Assembly: GCA_965248855.1 (NCBI GenBank)
Contig: CBDFKQ010000017.1
Span: 1 to 6,117 of the forward strand
Direction of reading: 5' to 3'
Length of the DNA: 6,117 bases
DNA from: CBDFKQ01 sp965248855
Lineage (GTDB): Bacteria; Bacteroidota; Bacteroidia; Cytophagales; 172606-1
The notes beneath the pieces are model-generated. The model saw only the letters and a program-made list of their open reading frames with translations, did not search any database and was not told the DNA's origin. The position numbers and the translations under genes are program-made. Every line of letters begins with the position of its first letter. The stretch's first letter is position 1. This document shows, one piece after another, positions 1-5,996 of this stretch.

Positions 1-1284
1 CGAATATATTCCCGTAGTAAAAGGGTCTGAATTAAATGATGATCCATTACAACCACTTTCCAGATTTGCAATTGATTTAATTACTGAACATGGCGATCAT
101 ACAGCAGTTGAATGGCTACATCGTTCTGATAGGTATACCGAAAAACTGGCAACTCCCGATGTTTCCATTGCAGATTTAATTGGAGATGCAGATCCTATTA
201 AAGCAGCTACTTTAAAATTACCATATTCTGATGAAAGGGTTATACATTTTGGATTAATTCCGCGTTCGCATCGTTGTATTTTTGTAATTAATGAATTGCC
301 GGATCTTCAGGCACGTATTCAGGTTGCATTATTTAATATTTTGCAGGAAGGAGATATTCAAATAAGAGGTTTTAAAGTTCGATTGCCTTTGGATATTCAA
401 TTTGTTTTTACAGCCAATCCGGAAGATTACACTAACAGAGGAAGCATAGTTACTCCGCTTAAAGACAGGATTGACTCTCAGATATTGACTCATTATCCAA
501 AAACACTTGAAACAGGTAAAAAAATTACACGTCAGGAAGCTAAAGTAAAAGCAGGGCAGGGTGAAAAAATAGAAATGCATGAATTACTTGAAGATTTAAT
601 TGAACAAATAGCAATAGAAGCACGCAGCAGTGAATATGTTGATTCAAAAAGTGGTGTATCTGCTCGTTTGACAATTTCTGCATATGAAAATTTTATTAAG
701 TTCAGCAGAAAGAAGAACGCTTATCAATAAAGAACAACAAACTAATGTAAGGATTGGTGATTTATGGGGCATTATCCCTTCCATTACAGGTAAGATCGAA
801 TTGGTTTACGAAGGTGAACAGGAAGGTCCTTACATTGTTGCACAAAATTTAGTTGGTAAAGCAATTCGTACTATGTTTTTAAAATATTTTCCGGATCCCG
901 AAAAATTAAAAAAGAATAAAAAAGAAAAAACACAAAAACCCATACCAAAGTATTACCAGTTGGTTTGGCGATGGCAATGTATTGGATGTAATGAACAATG
1001 CAAGCAATAAAGATTATCGTGAAAGTTTAATGAAAGTTAATGGTTTGAGAGATTTGGTAAATACTTATCATGATGGGTCAACAGATGCTAAAAAACTTCT
1101 GTTAATGGAATTTGCTTTACATGGCTTAGCCGAATATTCGCAAATAAGTAAAGGAAATCTTACCTCCGGTTTACAATTTAAAGATTTACTAAGCAGCATG
1201 TTTTCCGGTTCATCTTCATTTACTGATGATGACGATGAAGATTATAATGATGAAAATCAGGGAGGTTCAAGAAGAAAGTTTTAA
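1..1284 (+). CDS. MoxR/Mg-chelatase-like AAA+ ATPase, 5' partial, with two apparent +1 frameshifts
   Basis: This is the C-terminal part of a Bacteroidota AAA+ ATPase of the Mg-chelatase/MoxR type. The reading frame is open from base 2, so the start and Walker A lie upstream. Numbering from that codon, the fragment shows Walker B CIFVINEL (92-99), sensor 1 around FTANPEDYTNRG (Asn139), an arginine-finger candidate in PLKDR (Arg156) and a sensor-2 candidate in SGVSARLT (Arg222). The frame then shifts near 687-694 (continuing as LLSSAERRTLINKE) and again near 934-938 (continuing as NPYQSITSWFGDGNVLDV). With one base removed at each site it reads as 426 residues to the TAA, ending in an acidic, low-complexity tail (FTDDDDEDYNDEN). 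From memory the family has about 500 residues, so about 75 are missing at the left. Such ATPases usually act as chaperones that remodel or insert a cofactor into a partner, often a VWA-domain protein. No VWA gene follows here. The substrate is unknown. The family call is confident; whether the gene is functional is not. Confidence 0.85.
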
Positions 1285-1355
1285 AAAAATTTAAATACGT
1301 TGAATTTATAAATATTTAAAAACTTAAAATTATTTTCAATTATTGACATAAACGA

Positions 1356-1408
1356 TTAACTTAAATTATGCAAAATAAATAAGATTCTTATTGCATAATT
1401 TAAGTTAA
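1356..1408. terminator. 18-bp perfect inverted repeat between convergent genes, possible bidirectional terminator
   Basis: The arms TTAACTTAAATTATGCAA (1356-1373) and TTGCATAATTTAAGTTAA (1391-1408) are perfect reverse complements separated by 17 bases. Inside the loop, TAAG (1380-1383) can pair with CTTA (1387-1390) around a three-base loop, extending the hairpin. It lies in the 151-bp gap between the ends of the ATPase gene (1284) and the MBL hydrolase gene (1436), which point toward each other, where a two-way terminator is expected. The stem is A/T-rich and no strong T-run follows either arm, so termination is inferred. A protein-binding dyad is the alternative. I saw no target-site duplication around it. 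Confidence 0.55.
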
Positions 1409-1435
1409 ATCTTTCAAGCATTAAATCTTTTAACT

Positions 1436-2275
1436 TTAACAAAACAAATTTAAATTTCCCTTTTCATTAATCTTAATTCCTCTATCAGAGTTTATAACTG
1501 TTATTGCCTCAATGCCGGGGTCGTGTTCAAGTAATAATATCCACTCATTATCCGCAGCTGACTTTAATATATTTTGTTTCTCTTCCATTGTTTGTAATGG
1601 CCTTACATCATAACTCATTAAATATGGGATTGATACATGACAGGAAGAAGGAACAAGGTCTGCCATGTATATTAAAGTTTTACTCCCCAATTTAATTTTT
1701 GGCAGCATCATTGATTCTGTATGCCCATTTACAAATAAAAAATCTATGTTGTTGAATGGAGAAATAGTGTTTTCATATATAAATTTTAATTGTCTGCTTT
1801 CACTGATCGGAAGAATATTTTCCTTTAAAAAGCTTGCTTTTTCTCTTTGATTAGGATTTATCGCCCAATCCCAATGCTTCTCATTCGACCAGTAAATTGC
1901 ATTTTTAAATGTAGTTGCTACAATATTCCTATCTCTATTTATTGCCCCACCAACATGATCAAAATGCAGGTGAGTTAAAACAACATCTGTAACTTCATCA
2001 ACCGAGAAACCTGCCTTTTCAATTGATTTTTGAAGTGAAGCATCGCCATGTAAATAGTAATAGCTAAAAAACTTATCATCTTGTTTATTACCTATACCTG
2101 TATCAATTAAAATTAATCTTTCTCCATCTTCAACTAATAAACATCTCATCGCCCATGTACACATATTATTTTCATCTGCCGGGTTTAGCCTGTTCCAAAT
2201 TGATTTGGGAACTACACCAAACATGGCTCCTCCGTCAAGTTTAAAAAATCCGGTATCTATGGTATGGAGTTTCAT
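1436..2275 (-). CDS. MBL-fold metallo-hydrolase
   Basis: This is a metallo-beta-lactamase-fold hydrolase of 279 residues, with no visible signal peptide or membrane segment, so probably cytoplasmic. The dinuclear metal motif is THLHFDHVGG (His102, His104, Asp106, His107). The other expected ligands are His185 in GHTES, Asp206 in YMADLVPS and His251 in LEHDPG. LILIDTG (54-60) is the strand and turn typical of the fold's N-terminal half. The set resembles lactonase-like MBL proteins, including AHL lactonases, but the sequence does not fix the substrate. I chose the ATG at 2275 because MKLHTIDTGFFKLDGGAMFG is where homologues begin; a frame extension to a TTG at 2305 adds ten unconvincing residues. 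It lies 55 bp after accA on the same strand and could be cotranscribed. His185 sits in GHTES, whereas GHTPG or GHSPG is usual at this position. Confidence 0.9.
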   Translation of the reverse strand: MKLHTIDTGFFKLDGGAMFGVVPKSIWNRLNPADENNMCTWAMRCLLVEDGERLILIDTGIGNKQDDKFFSYYYLHGDASLQKSIEKAGFSVDEVTDVVLTHLHFDHVGGAINRDRNIVATTFKNAIYWSNEKHWDWAINPNQREKASFLKENILPISESRQLKFIYENTISPFNNIDFLFVNGHTESMMLPKIKLGSKTLIYMADLVPSSCHVSIPYLMSYDVRPLQTMEEKQNILKSAADNEWILLLEHDPGIEAITVINSDRGIKINEKGNLNLFC

Positions 2276-2285
2276 ATTTAAAATC

Positions 2286-2315
2286 AGACAAAAGATTTGA
2301 GACAAGGGACAAGAG
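2286..2315. repeat. Short GACAA direct repeats in the accA-MBL spacer
   Basis: AGACAA (2286-2291), AGACAAG (2300-2306) and GGACAAG (2307-2313) form three related copies of an (A/G)GACAA unit, the last two abutting. On the minus strand they read as repeated CTTGTC just ahead of the MBL hydrolase start at 2275. This may be a degenerate simple repeat or a leader element; the sequence does not decide. The copies are short enough that chance is possible. Confidence 0.3.
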
Positions 2316-2330
2316 AAGATAAAATAATTT

Positions 2331-3278
2331 CTATTCTTTCACCAAACCCATGGCAGAGAATTTATCAATTCGTTGAGAAATCCTTTCTTCGACGGAAATA
2401 TTTTCTAATTCTGCAATTGCATTTAAAATTGTTTCTTTTACTTTTTCTGCCATCCATGGTTTATCGATGTGGGCACCTCCTAATGGCTCGGGAATTATGC
2501 CATCTATCAATTTATTTTTTAACATATCTTCAGCAGTAAGTTTTAATGCTTCTGCCGCCTGTTCTTTATAATCCCACGTTCTCCATAAAATAGTTGAACA
2601 ATTTTCAGGGGAAATAACAGAATACCAACTGTTTTCAAGCATTAAAACCCTATCCCCTATTGCTATACCCAGTGCACCGCCCGATGCGCCTTCACCTATA
2701 ATTATACAAATTACAGGTACTTTTAACATAAACATTTCTTTTAAGTTTCGTGCAATCGCCTCAGCCTGGCCTCTTTCCTCGGCTTCCATACCGGGGAAAG
2801 CTCCGGGTGTATCGATAAAAGTTACGATAGGTTTATTAAACTTTTCTGCTATTTTCATCAATCGCAATGCCTTTCGGTATCCCTCAGGATTAGCCATACC
2901 AAAATTCCGTAATTGGCGTTGTTTGGTATTTCTTCCTTTTTGCTGACCAATACACATAATGGTTTTTCCGCCAATAGTTGTAAAACCGCCAACCATTGCT
3001 TTATCATCTCTTACTGTTCTATCACCATAAAGCTCAATAAATTCGTCAGCAATGCTTTCAATATAATCATATGTATATGGTCTTTCCGGATGACGGGAAA
3101 GTTGAACTCTTTGCCAACGGGTTAAATTGGAATAGGTTTCTTTTTTTAATTTATTAATGCTTTCTTCAAGAAACTTTACCGCCTCTTCAACATCCACATT
3201 ATTTTGGTTAGCGAGCAATTTCATATCAGCCAGCTTTGCCTCTAATTCGGCAATAGGTTTTTCAAAATCCAAAAGCAT
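2331..3278 (-). CDS. accA: Acetyl-CoA carboxylase carboxyltransferase subunit alpha
   Basis: AccA and AccD together form the carboxyltransferase of acetyl-CoA carboxylase. It moves the carboxyl group from biotin on AccB to acetyl-CoA, giving malonyl-CoA for fatty-acid synthesis in the cytoplasm. The 315-residue product matches the usual length of about 317. It has the N-terminal helical segment (about 1-50), then the conserved LTRWQRVQLSRHPERPYT (52-69) and the crotonase-like core: GQQKGRNT (111-118), NFGMANPEGYRKALRLM (125-141), DTPGAFPG (156-163), EERGQ (167-171) and the oxyanion-hole region GEGASGGALG (195-204). ENSWYSVISPE (215-225) and EPLGGAH (264-270) complete the family pattern. The ATG at 3278 gives the family-typical start MLLDFEKPI. 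No accD or accBC lies nearby; AccA is often unlinked from them. The frame is intact throughout, unlike the plus-strand genes in this window. It lies 120 bp after the Ppx/GppA-type gene on the same strand, with a candidate promoter of its own. Confidence 0.98.
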   Translation of the reverse strand: MLLDFEKPIAELEAKLADMKLLANQNNVDVEEAVKFLEESINKLKKETYSNLTRWQRVQLSRHPERPYTYDYIESIADEFIELYGDRTVRDDKAMVGGFTTIGGKTIMCIGQQKGRNTKQRQLRNFGMANPEGYRKALRLMKIAEKFNKPIVTFIDTPGAFPGMEAEERGQAEAIARNLKEMFMLKVPVICIIIGEGASGGALGIAIGDRVLMLENSWYSVISPENCSTILWRTWDYKEQAAEALKLTAEDMLKNKLIDGIIPEPLGGAHIDKPWMAEKVKETILNAIAELENISVEERISQRIDKFSAMGLVKE

Positions 3279-3303
3279 TTTTTGTTATAGTGTAAAAAGT
3301 TTG

Positions 3304-3311
3304 CAAAAATA
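3304..3311 (-). promoter_or_regulatory. Candidate Bacteroidota -7 element for accA
   Basis: On the minus strand, 3311 to 3304 reads TATTTTTG, an exact match to the Bacteroidota -7 consensus TAnnTTTG, and would give a leader of roughly 20 bases before the accA ATG. I see no TTTG at the expected -33 position. The region is so T-rich that a chance match is quite possible. Confidence 0.35.
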
Positions 3312-3379
3312 ATACTTTGTTCTAATTCTTTAATTAAAAATTTCATAAAAACGATTGTGATTTTTTTAATAATTTTAAA

Positions 3380-3419
3380 AAAAGAATAAAAAATGCATTT
3401 AATTTTTTTTTATTCTTTT
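3380..3419. terminator. A/T-only inverted repeat at the end of the Ppx/GppA-type gene
   Basis: AAAAGAATAAAAAA (3380-3393) and TTTTTTATTCTTTT (3406-3419) are perfect 14-base reverse complements, with AAATGCATTT (3391-3400) a small palindrome spanning the junction. The hairpin overlaps the last codons of the minus-strand phosphatase gene, which ends at 3399. It could slow or end transcription before accA. The stem has only one G:C pair, so it is weak, and the call rests on position and symmetry. Confidence 0.35.
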
Positions 3420-4280
3420 ACTTTTCTCATACAATCCACGAATAATTCCATCTTTTAAACCAATATCCGGTGTAATAATTTTAACTGCTTTCGCAGCCTT
3501 CATGGCATGTAAATAAATTTCTGCCGCAAGCACAATTACATCTGCCCTGTCGGGGTTTAACTGCAGCTTGTTTATTCTATCCTCAAGCGAAAAATTTTTA
3601 ATATAATCGTGCAGATCTTCTAACTCTTTAATAGGTAATTCAGATTTTTGCAAGGCCATTTCTGATAATTTATTAATGTTACCACCGGTACCCACTGCTG
3701 TAACAGGTAAATCATTATGAGGCATGTTTTCTTCTATCCACTCTCGCATCCTTTTCCAAACTATTGGGGAATCGGTATGCTCCAGACTGCGTACCGTTCC
3801 AATTTTAAAAGAATGTGAATGAAGTTTTTTTCTTTGAGAATAAATATTTAATTCAGTACTGCCACCACCTACATCAATGTGAAGATATTGTTTATCATCC
3901 AAAAGGTCTACCAATACATTATTTACAACTTCAGCTTCTTTATTGCCACTAATTATTTCAATCTCCATTCCAAGCTTGGTCTTCAATCTGACAATTATCT
4001 CATCCGAATTTTTTGCTTCCCGCATAGCTGAAGTTGCACATATAGCATAATCCTTTACCTCATGCAATTCAATTAATAATTTGCAAACCTGAAGAAATTT
4101 AAAAAGATTTTCTTCTTTTTGAGGTCCGATTATTTTCTCTTTAAAAACATCATGCCCTAATCGCAAAGGAAACCTAATATATTCTATTTTCTTGAAATAA
4201 ACCTGTCCGTTGTAATCCAGCACTTTACTTATCTGCATGCGTGCGGCATTAGAACCAATGTCTATGGCGGCGAGTTTCAA
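3399..4280 (-). CDS. Ppx/GppA-type phosphatase (exopolyphosphatase-like)
   Basis: This is an ASKHA-fold (actin/Hsp70-like) phosphatase of the Ppx/GppA family. Members release phosphate from polyphosphate ends or hydrolyse pppGpp to ppGpp, linking phosphate storage and the stringent response. The 293-residue product covers only the two-domain core, close to the short Ppx forms of about 300 residues and without the C-terminal domain of the E. coli proteins of about 500. Motifs in order are the phosphate-1 loop AAIDIGSNAARM (4-15), YAICATSAMREAKNS (78-92), the SGxxEA-type segment SGNKEAE (111-117) that carries the likely catalytic Glu, the phosphate-2 loop HIDVGGGSTEL (134-144), AVGTGGNINKLSEM (195-208), PDRADVIVLAAEI (243-255) and GLKDGIIRGLYE (274-285). 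The ATG at 4280 places the first strand at the N-terminus, as in homologues. It is divergent from the kinase gene across a 293-bp spacer. Exopolyphosphatase and GppA activity cannot be told apart from sequence alone, so I give no symbol. Confidence 0.93.
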   Translation of the reverse strand: MKLAAIDIGSNAARMQISKVLDYNGQVYFKKIEYIRFPLRLGHDVFKEKIIGPQKEENLFKFLQVCKLLIELHEVKDYAICATSAMREAKNSDEIIVRLKTKLGMEIEIISGNKEAEVVNNVLVDLLDDKQYLHIDVGGGSTELNIYSQRKKLHSHSFKIGTVRSLEHTDSPIVWKRMREWIEENMPHNDLPVTAVGTGGNINKLSEMALQKSELPIKELEDLHDYIKNFSLEDRINKLQLNPDRADVIVLAAEIYLHAMKAAKAVKIITPDIGLKDGIIRGLYEKSKRIKKN

Positions 4281-4342
4281 ATTTTTATTTTTGGTTTTAT
4301 GTGATAAAAAATTAAAAACTCATAACTATTTTTTAAAAGCCT

Positions 4343-4373
4343 CAAAATTAATTTTTTTTATATCTCTTTGCAA
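4343..4373 (-). promoter_or_regulatory. Candidate Bacteroidota promoter for the Ppx/GppA-type gene
   Basis: On the minus strand, 4350 to 4343 reads TAATTTTG, an exact TAnnTTTG -7 match. A TTG (4373-4371) lies 20 bases upstream, near the expected -33 position, where the consensus is TTTG. The predicted leader would be about 55-60 bases. The TTG overlaps the left arm of the dyad at 4372-4401, so a factor bound there could block this promoter. Position and motif support it; there is no experimental evidence. Confidence 0.45.
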
Positions 4374-4401
4374 TCAAAACTTTTTAAAAAGATTTTTGAT
4401 T
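4372..4401. repeat. Nested dyad in the divergent spacer
   Basis: AATCAAAA (4372-4379) and TTTTGATT (4394-4401) are reverse complements flanking the 12-base perfect palindrome CTTTTTAAAAAG (4380-4391), with two unpaired bases (4392-4393). The spacer separates genes that point away from each other, so this could be an operator or a hairpin. It is entirely A/T-rich apart from the paired C and G positions. Confidence 0.45.
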
Positions 4402-4404
4402 ACA

Positions 4405-4442
4405 CAATTATGAATATATCAATATCGATAAATTCATAATTG
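4405..4442. repeat. 11-bp perfect inverted repeat in the divergent spacer
   Basis: CAATTATGAAT (4405-4415) and ATTCATAATTG (4432-4442) are perfect reverse complements. TATC (4417-4420) and GATA (4427-4430) can pair inside the loop. This sits in the middle of the shared upstream region of the phosphatase and kinase genes. A regulator-binding site is possible; function is inferred only from symmetry and position. Confidence 0.45.
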
Positions 4443-4471
4443 AATTTTAATTTTAATAAATAAAAAAAATA

Positions 4472-4500
4472 TTAAATAAATGTCAGTAATATTTATTTAA
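4472..4500. repeat. 10-bp perfect inverted repeat upstream of the kinase gene
   Basis: TTAAATAAAT (4472-4481) and ATTTATTTAA (4491-4500) are perfect reverse complements around a 9-base centre, and TTAAC/GTTAA (4498-4502, 4506-4510) forms a smaller dyad immediately beyond. It ends about 73 bases before the kinase ATG, a plausible operator position. Arms made only of A and T in such DNA can also arise by chance. Confidence 0.35.
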
Positions 4501-4524
4501 CCTGTGTTAATAAAGTTTAATATC

Positions 4525-4543
4525 TACTTTCGATGGTTATAAT
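4525..4543 (+). promoter_or_regulatory. Weak candidate promoter for the kinase gene
   Basis: TACTTTCG (4525-4532) differs from the Bacteroidota -7 consensus TAnnTTTG at one position, and TATAAT (4538-4543) matches a classical -10. Neither has a convincing upstream partner at proper spacing. The kinase ATG at 4574 follows an A/T leader with no Shine-Dalgarno motif, as is common in Bacteroidota. This is the weakest regulatory call in the window. Confidence 0.2.
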
Positions 4544-4573
4544 AATTTTATTTTTCTTTATAAATTATAATAT

Positions 4574-5975
4574 ATGATAAAAGTTACTGCAGTTTGGCTT
4601 CAATCTATTGAAGCTTTAAAAGACGTGCCTGTAAATCAACTTGAATGGTTAATAGAAAACAGTAATCATTATGTTTTAACTGAAGGTGAATTTTTATTTA
4701 AACCCGAAAATGCTATAACAGGCACCCATATAATTATTGACGGTAAGATAAGATTATATGTGCTTCAGAATAATGAAGTGAGAGAAATTTTAATTGTTGA
4801 ACCTAAGGGAATTACAGGTTATCTTCCTTTTTCAAGAGGTAAAACCGCTTTTAGTTATGGGGAATCAAAAGTGGATACTCAAATAATGACTTTTCCTATT
4901 GAAAAAACAACAGAGCTAATACATAATCACTTTGATTTAACGCAGGCTTTTGTTCATATTATGACTACAAGGGTGCGCGATTATACTGCTCTGATGCAAC
5001 AAAATGAAAAAATGATGGCACTGGGAAAATTATCTGCCGGATTGGCGCACGAATTAAATAACCCTGCTGCTGCAGTAGTAAGAGGTTCTGTGTCTTTAAA
5101 AAAACATTTAAAATTATCTCCTGACACTTTCAAACAAATAGTGGCCGCTACTATTACAGCTGAAGAAGTAGATTATGTGAATGAAAGGATGTTTTATATT
5201 CTAAATAAAAATGACAAACCCATCCTAAATATGTTACAACGATCTGATTTAGAAGATGAAGTATCAGAATGGATGAAAAAACATCAGATTGAAAACTATC
5301 TTGAAATTTCAGAAAATTTTGTTGATTATGGTTTTAGGATTAATGATCTGAATGATTTTGAAACTCACTTAAATCATCCTTGTATGTCGCCGGTTTTTAA
5401 TTGGATAAATAATAATTTAAATTACTGAAAAAATTGTAACTGATATTGAAGAATCTTCCCGTAGAATTTCAGAACTGGTAGGTTCTATAAAAACCTTCAC
5501 TCATATGGATCAGGGGTATGATAAAAAATTTGCAAACATCCATGAAGGAATATTGAATACGGTAAAAATGCTAAATCATAAATTTAAAAAAGGAAACATA
5601 CAACTTAAGGAAAATTTTGATTATAATTTACCACCGGTCAAAGCATTTATTGGTGAACTTAATCAGGTTTGGACTAATTTAATTGATAATGCGCTCGATG
5701 CAATGGAAGCAAATGGGACCGGAATACTAGAAATAAAAACTGTTCAGGATAATGAATTTGTTCAGGTTTCTATTATAGATAACGGCCCGGGAATACCAAT
5801 TGATTTTCAATCAAAAATTTTCGATCCATTTTTTACAACAAAAGAAATTGGAAAAGGAACCGGTTTAGGCTTAGATGTCGTTTTAAGAATAATAAAACAA
5901 CACAGAGGATCTATAAAATTAAATTCCATACCCGGCCATACTGAATTTACAACTTGCTTTCCAATTAACGGTTAA
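4574..5975 (+). CDS. Soluble histidine kinase with N-terminal cNMP-binding-like domain, one apparent +1 frameshift
   Basis: This is a cytoplasmic sensor histidine kinase with no membrane segment. Removing one A at 5419-5421 joins two frames into 466 residues. Domain order: a cyclic-nucleotide-binding-like beta-roll (about 15-125, with ITGTHIIIDGKIRLYV at 48-63); a short linker helix; DHp helix 1 with the H-box LAHELNNPAAA (phospho-acceptor His159); an unusual segment of about 110 residues (about 181-290); DHp helix 2 (IEESSRRISELVGSIKTFTH, 291-310); and a HATPase_c domain with N-box NQVWTNLIDNALDAM (363-377), G1 DNGPGIP (402-408), F-box FDPFFTTK (416-423) and G2 GTGLGL (428-433). As written, frame 2 stops at 5428 after 284 residues, leaving the ATPase domain on a separate frame whose first ATG is at 5505. 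The beta-roll lacks the usual phosphate-binding cassette, so cAMP binding is doubtful. A response regulator follows 21 bp later and is the likely partner. Domain calls are confident; the input signal is unknown. Confidence 0.9.
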
Positions 5976-5996
5976 TTAAAAAATAAAATATTGATT

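Noticed and set aside
329..580. Minus-strand open frame of 83 codons inside the ATPase gene
   Set aside because: It lies antisense to a strongly conserved ATPase region, has no recognisable domain and is typical of shadow frames.
684..1010. Separate 108-residue gene starting at the ATG at 684
   Set aside because: Its text is the direct continuation of the ATPase in a shifted frame, and its end (YYQLVWRWQCIGCNEQ) is out of frame.
1504..1850. Plus-strand open frames within the MBL hydrolase region
   Set aside because: They are antisense to a gene with full metal-binding motifs, and show no motif of their own.
2276..2305. TTG start at 2305 for the MBL hydrolase
   Set aside because: It adds ten residues (MSQIFCLILN) not expected in the family; the ATG at 2275 gives the natural N-terminus.
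2297..2539. Plus-strand open frame across the accA 3' end
   Set aside because: It overlaps the conserved end of accA on the other strand; the leucine/phenylalanine-rich text is what antisense accA gives.
2913..3125. Plus-strand open frame of 70 codons inside accA
   Set aside because: It is antisense to the most conserved part of accA and has no supporting signal.
5505..5975. Separate 156-residue ATPase-domain gene starting at the ATG at 5505
   Set aside because: The frame is open upstream to 5421 with helix-2 residues typical of the kinase, so the ATG is an internal Met (311 of the repaired protein).
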